Positions 11,201 to 22,528 of a stretch of DNA of 64,000 nt are shown here, one piece after another (position 1 is the stretch's first letter; each line of letters starts with the position of its first letter). A program made the translations under genes and the position numbers. Source of the stretch: Urophycis tenuis (Eukaryota > Chordata > Actinopteri > Gadiformes > Phycidae); NCBI GenBank assembly GCA_036785325.1, contig JAXIVH010000041.1, positions 1 through 64,000 on the forward strand. Direction: 5' to 3'. Under the pieces are notes generated by a model. The model saw only the letters and a list, made by a program, of their open reading frames with translations. It was not told the DNA's origin and did no database searches.

Positions 11201-12974
11201 ATCTGCGTCAGGTTGACTGAAGTCTACACAGCAGCTAAAGACATACCTTCAACGTTTCAATTAACATCAATCTTTCCTTACAGAACACAAATTAATTAGC
11301 TTAGTATTTAAACGACCCATGAGTCAATATAGTCTTGCCATACGCCGTTGGAAAGCTTAGATTTCCCCGCTTAAAATGAGCCCATCCGCGAGCAGTCTGG
11401 TTGATCACAGACTAAACTGGGTCAGGTTGACTGAAGTCTACCCAGCAGCTAAAAACATACCTTCAACGTTTCAATTAACATCAATCTTTCCTTACAGAAC
11501 ACAAATTAATTAGCTTAGTATTTCAACGACCCATGAGTCGATATAGTCTTGCCATACGCCGTTGGAAAGCTTAGATTTCCCCGCTTAAAATGAGCCCATC
11601 CGCGAGCAGTCTGGTTGATCACAGACTAAACTGCGTCAGGTTGACTGAAGTCTACCCAGCAGCTAAAAACATACCTTCAACGTTTCAATTAACATCAATC
11701 TTTCCTTACAGAACACAAATTAATTAGCTTAGTATTTCAACGACCCTTTGGTGAATATAGTCTTGCCATACGCCGTTGGAAAGCTTAGATTTCCCCGCTT
11801 ATAATGAGCCCATCCCCGAGCAATTTGGTTGCTCACAGACTAAACTGCGTCAGGTTGACTGAAGTCTACCCAGCGGCTAAAAACATACCTTCAACGTTTC
11901 AATTAACATCAATCTTTCCTTACAGAACACAAATTAATTAGCTTAGTATTTCAACGACCCATGAGTCAATATAGTCTTGCCATACGCCGTTGGATAGCTT
12001 AGATTTCCCCGCTTAAAATGAGCCCATCCGCGAGCAGTCTGGTTGATCACAGACTAAACTGCGTCAGGTTGAATGAAGTCTACCCAGCAGCCAAAAACAT
12101 ACCTTTAACGTTTCAATTAACATCAATCTTTCCTCACAGAACACAAATTAATTAGCTTAGTATTTCAACGGCCCTTTGGTGAATATAGTCTTACCATACG
12201 CCGTTGAAAAGCTTAGATTTCCCTGCTTAAAATGAGCCCATCCGCCAGCAGTCTGGTTGATCACAGACAAAACTGTGTCAGGTTGAGTGAAGTCTACCCA
12301 GCAGCTAAAAACATACCTTCAACGTTTCAATTAACATCAATCTTTCCTTACAGAACACAAATTAATTATCTTAGTATTTCAACGACCCATGAGTCAATAT
12401 AGTCTTGCCATACGCCGTTGGAAAGCTTAGATTTCCCCGCTTAAAATGAGCCCATCCCCAAGCAATTTGGTTGCTCAGAGACAAAACTGTGTCAGGTTGA
12501 CTGAAGTCTACCCAGCAGCTAAAAACATACCTTCAACGTTTCAATTAACATCAATCTTTCCTTACAGATCACAAATTAATTAGCTTAGTATTTCAACGAC
12601 CAATGAGTCAATATAGTCTTGCCATACGCCGTTGGAAAGCTTAGATTTCCCCGCTTAAAATGAGCCCATCCGCGAGCAGTCTGGTTGCTCACAGACAAAA
12701 CTGCGTCAGGTTGACTGAAGTCTACCCAGCAGCTAAAAACATACCTTCAACGTTTCAATTAAGATCAATCTTTCAATAAAGAACAGAAATTAATTAGCTT
12801 AGTATTTCAACGACCCATGACTCAATATAATCTTGCCATACGCCGTTGGGAACCTTAGATTTCCCCGCTTAAAATGAGCCCATCCCCGAGCAATTTGGTT
12901 GCTCAAAGACAAAACTGCGTCAGGTTGACTGAAGTCTACCCAGCAGCTAAAAACATACCTTCAACTTTTCAATT
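8285..12974 (+). repeat. 214-bp satellite, 22 monomers minus 18 bp (S6)
   Basis: Longest T-free stretch of the left block (4690 bp). It contains a 642-bp (3-monomer) repeat marked by CATACTCCGTTG at about 8568 and 9210, and a 1284-bp (6-monomer) repeat marked by five private variants around 9601-10256 and 10885-11540. Confidence 0.93.
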
Positions 12975-13224
12975 CACGCGTTTTTTTTGTAATACGTGTA
13001 GCTATGATAAAGGACACATGTTTTGGCCTGTTTTATTATTCATAGTTGGCTTAACAGTAATAGAATATTATTATATGCTATAAGTGACCAGACGTCCGAG
13101 ATCAAAACTGGGAGCATAATCCTCGAGAAGGGGGAAAAAAAGGGTCAGCTATGTTTAAGTATATATATATATGTGTGTGTATATATGCAAGTGTGTGTGT
13201 GTGTGTGTATATATGCGCGCGCGC

Positions 13225-13285
<61 letters not shown>

Positions 13286-13987
13286 AATCACTTACTTGGA
13301 ACGGCATGATCCCATATCGCTGTGAAGGGATGGCGTTAACCAGGTGGGCGTGCAACCCCTCGAGAGAGTTGCTGCCTCGCCGGCACTTGTACTTGTTCAG
13401 CCGGATGCAGTTCTTCACAACCACCTTCACAGAGACATACAGCTGTATGCCAGGGGGGTCCTGTAACACACAACCTATTGCAAGGTCCTCATTTATGCTG
13501 GTGTCATTTTGAAATGTTACCATATACAAGTTTGAATGGTTTTGACACACGATGACTGCAGAGACAGCTGCAGGATGGCCCACGAAGCAGGACGGAGGGG
13601 GCCTGTGGCTGTGCGGGGAGGACCAGCGGTATGGGTGCTGCCGACACAGGGGGCGGGCGGGCCACAGGCTGATGCAGCAGGAGGCCTCGGCTGGAGGCGG
13701 GTGGGCGCAGGAGGCTTCGGCCGGGTGGAGGACGACAACGCAGTGGGCTGAACGGGCCGGTTGGTGGGAGTCACAGGCTCTGGCTCATCAACAAATAACC
13801 TGGAAATATAAAATACACACGTGATCAGTATTGATATTGATATCTTTTATAAGAACACTGTTCATACCGTTTACACTTTTTATACAACTGTTTATACAAT
13901 GTCCATACTGTTTATTTATTAATGTTTATCACTGAAAAATAAAGGTGACTTGGTATGACTTGTGTGCTATTTTCTTTCCACAGCCAA
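12975..13987 (+). repeat. T element, copy T6 (open subfamily)
   Basis: Open-subfamily microsatellite with CGCGCGCG and a TTTG interruption (about 13166-13282), like T3. It has the private AATCCTCGAGAAG in the upstream hairpin. Confidence 0.9.
13296..13799 (-). pseudogene. Exon-like gene fragment in T6, reading frame open
   Basis: The inner segment is uninterrupted and both splice-like ends are intact. The proline-rich frame carries a synonymous GCA (CTGATGCAGC on plus), shared with T3, T8, T11 and T14. Confidence 0.5.
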
Positions 13988-15680
13988 CAGAACACACATG
14001 AATCAGCTTATTATTTCGACGACCCATGGGCAAATATAGTCATGCCATACGTCATTGGGAAGCTTAGATTTCCCCGTTTAAAATGAGCCCATCTCCGAGC
14101 AATTTGGTTGCTCACAGACAAATCTGCGTCAGGTTGACTGAAGTCTACACAGCAGCTAAAGACATACCTTCAACGTTTCAATTAACATCAATCTTTCCTT
14201 ACAGAACACAAATTAATTAGCTTAGTATTTCAACGACCCTTTAGTGAATATAGTCTTGCCATACGCCGTTGGAAAGCTTAGATTTCCCCGCTTAAAATGA
14301 GCCCATCCGCGAGCAGTCTGGTTGATCACAGACTAAACTGCGTCAGGTTGACTGAAGTCTACCCAGCAGCTAAAAACATACCTTCAACGTTTCAATTAAC
14401 ATCAATCTTTCATTACAGAACACAAATTAATTAGCTTAGTATTTCAACGACCCATGAGTCAATATACTCTTGCCATACGCCGTTGGAAAGCTTAGATTTC
14501 CCCGCTTAAAATGAGCCCATCCGCGAGCAGTCTGGTTGATCACAGACTAAACTGCGTCAGGTTGACTGAAGTCTACCCAGCAGCTAAAAACATACCTTTA
14601 ACGTTTCAATTAACATCAATCTTTCCTTACAGAACACAAATTAATTAGCTTAGTATTTCAAAGGCCCTTTGGTGAATATAGTCTTGCCATACGCCGTTGA
14701 AAAGCTTAGATTTCCCCACTTAAAATGAGCCCATCCGCCAGCAGTCTGGTTGATCACAGACTAAACTGCGTCAGGTTGAATGAAGTCTACCCAGCAGCTA
14801 AAAACATACCTTCAACGTTTCAATTAACATCAATCTTTCCTTACAGAACACAAATTAATTAGCTTAGTATTTCAACGACCCTTTGGTAAATATAGTCTTG
14901 CCATACGCCGTTAGAAAGCTTAGATTTCCCCGCTTAAAATGAGCCCATCCCCAAGCAATTTAGTTGCTCAGAGACAAAACTGCGTCAGGTTGACTGAAGT
15001 CTACCCAGCAGCTAAAAACATACCTTTAACGTTTCAATTAACATCAATCTTTCCTTACAGAACACAAATTAATTAGCTTAGTATTTCAACGGCCCTTTGG
15101 TGAATATAGTCTTGCCATACGCCGTTGGAAAGCTTAGATTTCCCCGCTTATAATGAGCCCATCCCCAAGCAATTTGGTTGCTCAGAGACAAAACTGTGTC
15201 AGGTTGACTGAAGTCTACCCAGCAGCTAAAAAAAAACCTTCAACGTTTCAATTAACTTAATCTTTCCTTACAGAACACAAATTAATTAGCTTAGTATTTC
15301 AACGACCCATGAGTCAATATAGTCTAGCCATACGCCGTTGGAAAGCTTAGATTTCCCTGCTTAAAATGAGCCCATCCGCGAGCAGTCTGGTTGCTCACAG
15401 ACAAAACTGCGTCAGGTTGACTGAAGTCTACCCAGCAGCTAAAAACATACCTTCAACGTTTCAATTAAGATCAATCTTTCAATAAAGAACAGAAATTAAT
15501 TAGCTTAGTATTTCAACGACCCATGACTCAATATAGTCTTGCCATACGCCGTTGGGAACCTTAGATTTCCCCGCTTAAAATGAGCCCATCCGCGAGCAAT
15601 TTGGTTGCTCACAGACTAAACTGCGTCAGGTTGAATGAAGTCTACCCAGCAGCTAAAAACATACCTTAAACTTTTCAATT
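13988..15680 (+). repeat. 214-bp satellite, 8 monomers minus 19 bp (S7)
   Basis: 1693 bp. Contains a private AAAAAAAACC at 15229-15238 and a shortened TTAACTTAATC near 15252. Confidence 0.92.
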
Positions 15681-15920
15681 CACGCGTTTTTTTTGTAATA
15701 CGTGTAGCTATGATAAAGGACACATGTTTTGGCCTGTTTTATTATTCATAGTTGGCTTAACAGTAATAGAATATTATTATATGCTATAAGTGACCAGACG
15801 TCCGAGATCGAAACTGGGAGCATAATCCCAGAGAAGGGGGAAAAAAAGGGTCAGCTATGTTTAAGTATATATATATATGTGTGTGTATATATAAGTGTGT
15901 GTGTGTGTGTATATATGCGC

Positions 15921-15965
<45 letters not shown>

Positions 15966-16669
15966 TTAATCACTTACTTGGAACGGCATGATCCCACATC
16001 GCTGTGAAGGGACGGCGTTAACCAGGTGGGCGTGCAACCCCTCGAGAGAGTTGCTGCCTCACCGGCACTTGTACTTGTTCAGCCGGATGCAGTTCTTCAC
16101 AACCACCTTCACAGAGACATACAGCTGTATGCCAGGGGGGTCCTGTAACACACAACCTATTGCAAGGTCCTCATTTATGCTGGTGTCATTTTGAAATGTT
16201 ACCATATACAAGTTTGAATGGTTTTGACACACGATGACTGCAGAGACAGCTGCAGGATGGCCCACGAAGCAGGACGGAGGGGGCCTGTGGCTGTGCGGGG
16301 AGGACCAGCGGTATGGGTGCTGCCGACACAGGGGGCGGGCGGGCCACAGGCTGACGCAGCAGGAGGCCTCGGCTGGAGGCGGGTGGGCGCAGGAGGCTTC
16401 GGCCGGGTGGAGGACGACAACGCAGTGGGCTGAACGGGCCGGTTGGTGGGAGTCACAGGCTCTGGCTCATCAACAAATAACCTGGAAATATAAAATACAC
16501 ACGTGATCAGTATTGATATTGATATCTTTTATAAGAACACTGTTCATACCGTTTACACTTTTTATACAACTGTTTATACAATGTCCATACTGTTTATTTA
16601 TTAATGTTTATCACTGAAAAATAAAGGTGACTTGGTATGACTTGTGTGCTATTTTCTTTCCACAGCCAA
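15681..16669 (+). repeat. T element, copy T7 (closed, intermediate)
   Basis: It has the closed-subfamily CCCACATCGC flank but the GGTCCTGTAAC and CGCGCG microsatellite start of open copies, so it is a mosaic. The TG tract is about 15923-15964, ending GTGTCTTAATC. Confidence 0.9.
15978..16481 (-). pseudogene. Exon-like gene fragment in T7, reading frame closed
   Basis: TGA after KYKCR despite the open-type Gln at the DPPG position. A private GGGACGGCG on plus changes Ile to Val in the downstream motif. Mosaic of the two subfamilies. Confidence 0.5.
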
Positions 16670-17079
16670 CAGAACACACATGAATCAGCTTATTATTTCG
16701 ACGACCCATGGGCAAATATAGTCATGCCATACGTCGTTGGAAAGCTTAGATTTCCCCGTTTAAAATGAGCCCATCTCCGAGCAATTTGGTTGCTCACAGA
16801 CAAATCTGCGTCAGGTTGACTGAAGTCTACACAGCAGCTAAAGACATACCTTCAACGTTTCAATTAACATCAATCTTTCCTTACAGAACACAAATGAATT
16901 AGCTTAGTATTTCAACGACCCTTTAGTGAATATAGTCTTGCCATACGCCGTTGGAAAGCTTAGATTTCCCCGCTTAAAATGAGCCCATCCGCGAGCAGTC
17001 TGGTTGATCACAGACTAAACTGCGTCAGGTTGACTGAAGTCTACCCAGCAGCTAAAAACATACCTTCAACTTTTCAATT
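16670..17079 (+). repeat. 214-bp satellite, 2 monomers minus 18 bp (S8)
   Basis: 410 bp, almost the same sequence as S3, including CAAATGAATTAGC. Confidence 0.92.
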
Positions 17080-17325
17080 CACGCGTTTTTTTTGTAATAC
17101 GTGTAGCTATGATAAAGGACACATGTTTTGGCCTGTTTTATTATTCATAGTTGGCTTAACAGTAATAGAATATTATTATATGCTATAAGTGACCAGACGT
17201 CCGAGATCAAAACTGGGAGCATAATCCCCGAGAAGGGGGAAAAAAAGGGTCAGCTATGTTTAAGTATATATATATATGTGTGTGTATATATGCGAGTGTG
17301 TGTGTGTGTGTATATATGCGCGCGC

Positions 17326-17386
<61 letters not shown>

Positions 17387-18088
17387 AATCACTTACTTGG
17401 AACGGCATGATCCCATATCGCTGTGAAGGGATGGCGTTAACCAGGTGGGCGTGCAACCCCTCGAGAGAGTTGCTGCCTCGCCGGCACTTGTACTTGTTCA
17501 GCCGGATGCAGTTCTTCACAACCACCTTCACAGAGACATACAGCTGTATGCCAGGGGGGTCCTGTAACACACAACCTATTGCAAGGTCCTCATTTATGCT
17601 GGTGTCATTTTGAAATGTTACCATATACAAGTTTGAATGGTTTTGACACACGATGACTGCAGAGACAGCTGCAGGATGGCCCACGAAGCAGGACGGAGGG
17701 GGCCTGTGGCTGTGCGGGGAGGACCAGCGGTATGGGTGCTGCCGACACAGGGGGCGGGCGGGCCACAGGCTGATGCAGCAGGAGGCCTCGGCTGGAGGCG
17801 GGTGGGCGCAGGAGGCTTCGGCCGGGTGGAGGACGACAACGCAGTGGGCTGAACGGGCCGGTTGGTGGGAGTCACAGGCTCTGGCTCATCAACAAATAAC
17901 CTGGAAATATAAAATACACACGTGATCAGTATTGATATTGATATCTTTTATAAGAACACTGTTCATACCGTTTACACTTTTTATACAACTGTTTATACAA
18001 TGTCCATACTGTTTATTTATTAATGTTTATCACTGAAAAATAAAGGTGACTTGGTATGACTTGTGTGCTATTTTCTTTCCACAGCCAA
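17080..18088 (+). repeat. T element, copy T8 (open subfamily)
   Basis: Last T of the left block. Long uninterrupted TG tract at about 17328-17383 after CGCGCGCG. Together with S8 it is a near duplicate of S3 plus T3. Confidence 0.9.
17397..17900 (-). pseudogene. Exon-like gene fragment in T8, reading frame open
   Basis: The inner 260-bp segment is uninterrupted, and the outer acceptor, inner acceptor and donor are intact. I see no private disabling change. Confidence 0.5.
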
Positions 18089-18384
18089 CAGAACACACAT
18101 GAATCAGCTTATTATTTCGACGACCCATGGGCAAATATAGTCATGCCATACGTCGTTGGAAAGCTTAGATTTCCCCGTTTAAAATGAGCCCATCTCCGAG
18201 CAATTTGGTTGCTCACAGACAAATCTGCGTCAGGTTGACTGAAGTCTACCCAGCAGCTAAAGAAATACCTTCAACGTTTCAATTAACATCAATCTTTCCT
18301 TACAGAACACAAATTAATTAGCTTAGTATTTCAACGACCCTTTAGTGAATATAGTCTTGCCATACGCCGTTGGAAAGCTTAGAT
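18089..18384 (+). repeat. 214-bp satellite, right end of left block (S9)
   Basis: One post-T variant monomer and the start of another. Similarity to the array is high up to about 18384 and then drops sharply. Confidence 0.9.
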
Positions 18385-18540
18385 TGCCACGATTAAAAGG
18401 AGATCATCCACGAGTCATATGCTTGCTCACAGACAAAACGGCGATAGTTTGAATGAAGTCTACCCAGCAGCTAAAAACATAGCTTCAACGTCAACGGAAT
18501 CGTTTCTCTTTCTACGAAATCGATACAGCTAAATACATAC
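18385..18540 (+). repeat. Decayed satellite monomer at array edge
   Basis: Recognisable but heavily substituted: GATTAAAAGG for GCTTAAAATG, GGCGATAGTTTGAATGAAG for GCGTCAGGTTGAATGAAG, then an intact TCTACCCAGCAGCTAAAAACATA, and decayed CTACGAAATCGATACAGC. Divergence rises to the right, as expected at a satellite edge that no longer exchanges with the array. Confidence 0.8.
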
Positions 18541-18663
18541 CTTAACGAAAAGTCGAATTATTAACTCGCAAAGGATGAAGATCATCAAATTCACCTTAGT
18601 CGAATCCTCCGTTGGCAGTGGACAGCAATGACCGTGACTACGTATGAGTCGTAAAAACATTAG
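18541..18663. other. Single-copy spacer, no gene seen
   Basis: No repeat in this window matches it, and no convincing open frame or RNA was found. Confidence 0.6.
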
Positions 18664-18803
18664 GTGACGTATTCCGATCCTCGCTCAGCGATTGGTCCGT
18701 TGAGCGCCGAGCTCTGCTCAGCATCGCTCCGCCATTGGCCGATCGCTGCTCAACTCTGCTCAGCTTTGGTCAACCATTGGTCGGTTAGCGTGAGCTTAGG
18801 GAC
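18664..18803. promoter_or_regulatory. Promoter-like cluster: CRE-like site and three inverted CCAAT boxes
   Basis: TGACGTA occurs at 18665-18671. ATTGG (inverted CCAAT) occurs at 18691, 18734 and 18776, spaced 43 and 42 bp, within a 2.5-copy tandem repeat of about 42 bp sharing CTCTGCTCAGC. CRE and CCAAT boxes are known CREB/ATF and NF-Y targets. That this is a promoter is inference. It lies about 0.6 kb upstream of a plus-strand TTAGGG tract. Confidence 0.4.
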
Positions 18804-19140
18804 TTGGCGGAGAGTTTGCCTGAAGAAGGCGAACGACCCCCCCCCCCCCCCCAAGTCCCTATTGCGCAACCCTGGGATCGACCAAAAAGGATCGGGGAGG
18901 ATCAAAAGGGATGGCTCCATCTGGTGGCCACCGGTGGGAGGTTTTATTTCCAGAAATTTCCAAAAATGTCATTGTGAGGGACCGACTTGATCACCCCACG
19001 TATTGGGATGTGGACTCTCTGGCCTGGACCGTGTAGACAAACACGAGGGGTGGCAATGCCGTTGAAAAGTAGTGGGGCTTTATTGTCTTCACCACAACTT
19101 GCAAAATAACAAAACAAACATAAATCCAAAATCCTAAATA
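18804..19140. other. Single-copy region with C16 run and minus-strand poly(A)-like signal
   Basis: A run of 16 C lies at 18837-18852. CTCCATCTGGTGGCCACC near 18916 resembles the CTCCATCTAGTGGTCG found in long D units. GGCTTTATTGTC near 19077 gives CAATAAAG on the minus strand, a possible 3' end of a transcript or a retroelement LTR remnant. The 61- and 108-codon open frames here have no recognisable similarity and I do not call them genes. Confidence 0.45.
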
Positions 19141-19413
19141 ATACTAAATGGCAAAACTAGCCATTTTATGGTCAGGGTTTGGGCTTAAGGGTGGGGTTGG
19201 GGAACCAAATTAGGCTTAGATAGAGGGGTTAGGTTTAGGGCCACAAATTGGGCTAGGCTTAAGAATTAGGTTTAGGATTAGGGGCCCAAATTGGGTTAGG
19301 TTTAGGTATAGGGGCAAAATTGGGTTAGGTTTAGGGATGATTAGAGACCAAATTGGGTTTAGGTTTAGGGCTAGGGCCAAATTGGGTTAGGGTTAGGGCT
19401 GGGGAACAAATTG
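19141..19413 (+). repeat. Degenerate telomere-like minisatellite
   Basis: Telomere-variant repeats (TTAGG, TTTAGGG, TTAGGGC) are punctuated by CCAAATTGGG-like motifs at about 19205, 19242, 19286, 19315, 19348, 19376 and 19407 (spacing 28-44 bp). The repeats become more TTAGGG-like to the right. Confidence 0.85.
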
Positions 19414-19418
19414 GGTTA

Positions 19419-19457
<39 letters not shown>

Positions 19458-19566
19458 GGTTAGGGTTAGGGGTTAGGGTTAGGGTTAGGGTTAGGGGTTA
19501 GGGTTAGGGTTAGGGGTTAGGGGTTAGGGTTAGGGTTAGGGTTAGGGGTTAGGGTTAGGGTTAGGT
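19414..19566 (+). repeat. Interstitial telomeric tract, nearly pure TTAGGG
   Basis: About 150 bp of TTAGGG with occasional TTAGGGG and TTTAGGG variants, G-rich on the plus strand. TTAGGG is the vertebrate telomere repeat. It is interstitial: D0 begins immediately to the right. Confidence 0.95.
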
Positions 19567-19682
19567 TCATTTTAAGTTATCTCGATGATCCCCCCCACCT
19601 CATCCAACGACTGGGTAGTTGAATGGGGGATCAAAGGCAGTTGCGCACGCCAATATCTAGTCATCCGCAGCTCTCTTTTCCC

Positions 19683-19860
19683 ATATTACTAAGAATGAAG
19701 TAAAATGAAATGGTTATCTGTCTTGTTGTGATATAACCGCTGATTTGAAGATATAGACTTGATGGTTTTCTTTGTAACCAAGAATGGAGTAAATGGGATG
19801 GTTGTTTGTCTTTTTGTGATATAACCGCTGATTTTGGAATATGGACTTGTTTTTCTTTTC
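19683..19860 (+). repeat. Local tandem duplication inside D0
   Basis: Two copies of about 95 bp share ACCAAGAATG-A/G-AGTAAA and GTGATATAACCGCTGATTT (copy centres near 19725 and 19820). D1-D7 have a single copy. The duplication explains two overlapping minus-strand frames of 76-77 codons, which are not genes. Confidence 0.75.
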
Positions 19861-20165
19861 CCAAAGGTTTTCTTTGTTCCAAGATGAAGGTCAATCTGGT
19901 TTGATTGAAAATACTTCAATGCATTGGTATATTTATTTATTTGAATAAAGAGGAGTCACAGCTGGAGTGAGACTTTTCTTTTCCATTTCTATTTTAGTAT
20001 AAACGTGCTATCGAAATATTAGGACACGTCATCAGTAGTGGACCCTGGGATCATAGGGTGTTTCTGGCCATTGTCACTATACACCCTCACCCAAGGGAGG
20101 CCCCCCCGAGAGTGATCAATTCTCAAGGTGTGTCGGTTCCGAAATGGAATTGGTATTGGGTTTAA

Positions 20166-20224
20166 ACAATTTTGCAATTTCCCAGCTTGGGATTAATAAA
20201 GTATTTTCTATTCTATTCTATTCC
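20166..20224 (+). mobile_element. LINE-like 3' tail fragment in D0
   Basis: GCAATTTCCCAGCTTGGGA, then TTAATAAAGTAT and TTCTATTCTATTC, the form I associate from memory with 3' tails of teleost LINEs and their SINEs. It is absent at the same point in D1-D7, where TTGGGTTTAAGC runs directly into TTTTTTAGG. Confidence 0.55.
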
Positions 20225-20393
20225 AAACTTTTTTAGGAGTGCTCATTTGTCGAGGTAACCTTGAGGTAAGTAAAGGTAAGTAAAACACTTTTTAGGATAC
20301 ATTGTTTTAGTTATGGAGAACAAGAAGGGGGGCACATACTTACCTCCTGACCAGCACAAACCAGTTGTTAACACCGCTAGGTAGCCCTGGTTT

Positions 20394-20711
20394 GGCCAAT
20401 CAGGGTCGGAGCTTGGTTCTTGTCCTCTGTTGGGTCCAGATGAACTAATAGGAAAACGGGGGTACGAAGGACCGAGGCCAGCCGTGACAAAACACTGCCT
20501 CCACGGTCCCCCAATGCAGCTGTCTTCAGCGATGGGTGTCCAGACCTAGGAAAGACCAAGACCAGCCCCGTCCAGCGGTGCCTTCCCAGTCGGTCCCAGG
20601 GTAGGAAAGGCCAAGGCCAGCCGCGACTAAGCACTGCCTCCCTGGCCCCTCCAGGACCCCATGCCGAACAGCCTGTGAAAAACAATTCCTGTGCCCCATA
20701 CACCGCGCGAC
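20394..20711 (-). other. GC-rich CCAAT module of D0, with 108-codon minus-strand frame
   Basis: Starts with GGCCAATCAGGG, a consensus-like NF-Y site. It contains three imperfect direct repeats of about 45 bp (near 20466, 20549 and 20605) sharing GACCAAGRCCAGCC and CACTGCCTCC, and about 15 CpGs. A minus-strand frame at 20377-20703 (MYGAQELFFTG.. to ..LIGQTRAT) has the same length in all eight copies. The internal repeats, the lack of any recognised domain and the low complexity argue against a protein gene. A promoter-like role is possible but unproven. Confidence 0.5.
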
Positions 20712-20898
20712 TACAGAGATTGTGTAGGAAGTTGACCTTAGAGAAGACTCAATGGCTTACTTTCCTCACCCAAAACAACAATTTCTTGGGGTAGTCTATT
20801 CTCGCCGTAGGTACTTTGGTAATGGTTTTTTTTGCGCGCAAAGTTTTCCGGTTGAAATGCATAATGGGGAATTGGCTTGTTCCTCCAATACGCCAAGT

Positions 20899-21536
20899 GT
20901 AGGTTAGGGTTAGGTTTAGGGGTTAGGGTTAAGGTTAGGGCTGAGGTTAGGGTTAGGTTTAAGGTTAGGGTTGAGGTTAGGGTTGGGGTTATGGCTGAGG
21001 TTAAGGTTAGGGTTGAGGTTAGGGTTAGTGTTATGGATAAGGTTAGGGTTAAGTGTTAGGGCCAAGGTTAGGGTGAATGTCAGGGCTAAGGTTGGGGCCA
21101 AGGTTAGGGTTGAGATAGGGTTAGGGGTTAGGGGGTTAGGGGTTAGGTTAAGGGATTAGGGTCTGGGTTAGGGTTAGGGCCAAGGTCAGGGTTGAGGTTA
21201 GGGTTAAGGTTAGGGTTAGGGCTAGGGCTTAGGGTTAGGGTTAAGGTTAGGGTTAGGGCTAAGGTTAGGGTTGGGGCTAAGGCTAGGTTAAGGTTAGGGT
21301 TAGGGTTGGGGCTAAGGTTAGGGCTAAGGTTAGGGTCAAGGTAAGGGTTAATGTCAGGGCTAAGGTTGGGGCCAAGGTTAGGGTTGAGTTAGGGTTAGGG
21401 CTAAGGTTAGGTCTATGGTTAGGGTTGGGTTAGGGTTAAGGCCAAGGTAAGGGTTAGTGTCCGGGCTAAGGTTGGTGTCAAGGTTAACGTTGAGTTAGGG
21501 TTAGGGCTAAGGTTAGGCCTATGGTTAGGGTTGGGT
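20899..21536 (+). repeat. Degenerate telomere-like array of D0
   Basis: About 640 bp of TTAGGG, TTAAGG, GCTAAGG, GTTGAGG and GGCCAAGG hexamer variants, G-rich on plus. A 12-bp higher period (TTAGGGTTAAGG-like) is common. Shorter than in long units. Confidence 0.93.
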
Positions 21537-22210
21537 TCGTTAGAGTTATCTCGATGACCCCCCCCACCTCATCCAACGACTCGGTAGTTGAATAGGGGAT
21601 CAAAGGCAGTTGCACTCGCCAATATCTAGTCATCCGCAGCTCTCTTTTCCCATATTACCAAGAATGAAGTAAAACGAAATGGTTATCTGTCTTGTTGTGA
21701 TATAACCGCTGATTTGGAGATATAGACTTGTTTTTCCTTTTCCCAAAGGTTTTCTTTGTTCCAAGATGGAGGTCAATCTAGTTTGATTGAAGGTACTTCC
21801 AATGCATTGGTATATTTACTTATTTGAATAAAGACGAGTCACAGCTGGAGTGAGACTTTTCTTTTCCATTTCTATTTTAGTATAAACGTGCTATCGAAAT
21901 ATTAGGACACGTCATCAGTAGTGGACCCTGGGATCATAGGGTGTTTCTGGCCATTGTCACTATACACCCTCACCCAAGGGAGGCCCCCCCGAGAGTGATC
22001 AATTCTCAAGGTGTGTCGTTTCCGAAATGGAATTGGTATTGGGTTTAAGCTTTTTTAGGAGTGATCATTTGTTGAGGTAACGTCGAGGTAAGTAAAGGTA
22101 AGTAAAACACTTTTTAGGATACATTGTTTTGGTTATGGAGAGGAGGGGGCACATACTTACCCCCTGACCAGCACAAACCAGTTGTTAACACCGCTAGGTA
22201 GCCCTGGTTT

Positions 22211-22528
22211 GGCCAATCAGGGCCGGAGCTTGGTTCTTGTCCTCTGTTGGGTCCCGATGAACTAGCAGAAAACTGGGGTCACGAAGGACCGAGGCCAGCC
22301 GTGACAAAGCACTGCCTCCACGGTCCCCCAATGCAGCTATCCTCAGCGATGGGTGTCCAGACCTAGGAAAGACCAAGACCAGCCCCGACCAGCGGTGCCT
22401 TCCCAGTCGGTCCCAGGGTAGGAAAGGCCAAGGCCAGCCGCGACTAAGCACTGCCTCCCTGGCCCCTCCAGGACCCCATGCCGAACAGCCTGTTAATAAC
22501 AATTCCTGTGCCCCATACACCGCGCGAC
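22211..22528 (-). other. GC-rich CCAAT module of D1
   Basis: Same 318-bp layout as in D0. The minus-strand frame is at 22194-22520 with a private Leu-to-Arg change (HRDP for HLDP). A strong minus-strand donor-like GGGGTAAGTATG lies just left, near 22160. Confidence 0.5.

Larger units (their letters stand above)
19567..21537 (+). repeat. D unit, copy D0 (short, divergent form)
   Basis: First copy of a second composite repeat, 1971 bp. Order: start module TTATCTCGATGA plus a C-run; a locally duplicated segment; a LINE-like tail; a splice-donor-like minus-strand AGGAGGTAAGTATG near 20345; the GC module; then a telomere-like array. It lacks the roughly 0.65-kb right module present in D1-D7, and its array runs straight into D1 (GGTTGGGTTCGTTAG). 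It is the most divergent copy, either ancestral or no longer exchanging. Confidence 0.9.

Noticed and set aside
8285..12974. Regularly spaced repeats that could suggest a CRISPR array
   Set aside because: Whole 214-bp monomers are repeated without unique spacers, in eukaryote-type DNA with no cas genes.
18664..18990. 108-codon plus-strand frame through the CCAAT cluster and C16 run
   Set aside because: The frame depends on the exact length of a C homopolymer, contains a PPPPP run from it, and has no recognised similarity.
18944..19129. 61-codon minus-strand frame next to CAATAAAG
   Set aside because: No recognised domain. Could be an LTR-end remnant, but no second LTR, primer-binding site or polyprotein is visible.
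20340..20360. CATACTTACCTCC in D units, resembling the 5' end of U1 snRNA
   Set aside because: The similarity ends after about 11 bases. No U1 stem-loops or Sm site follow. It is better read as a minus-strand splice-donor-like sequence.
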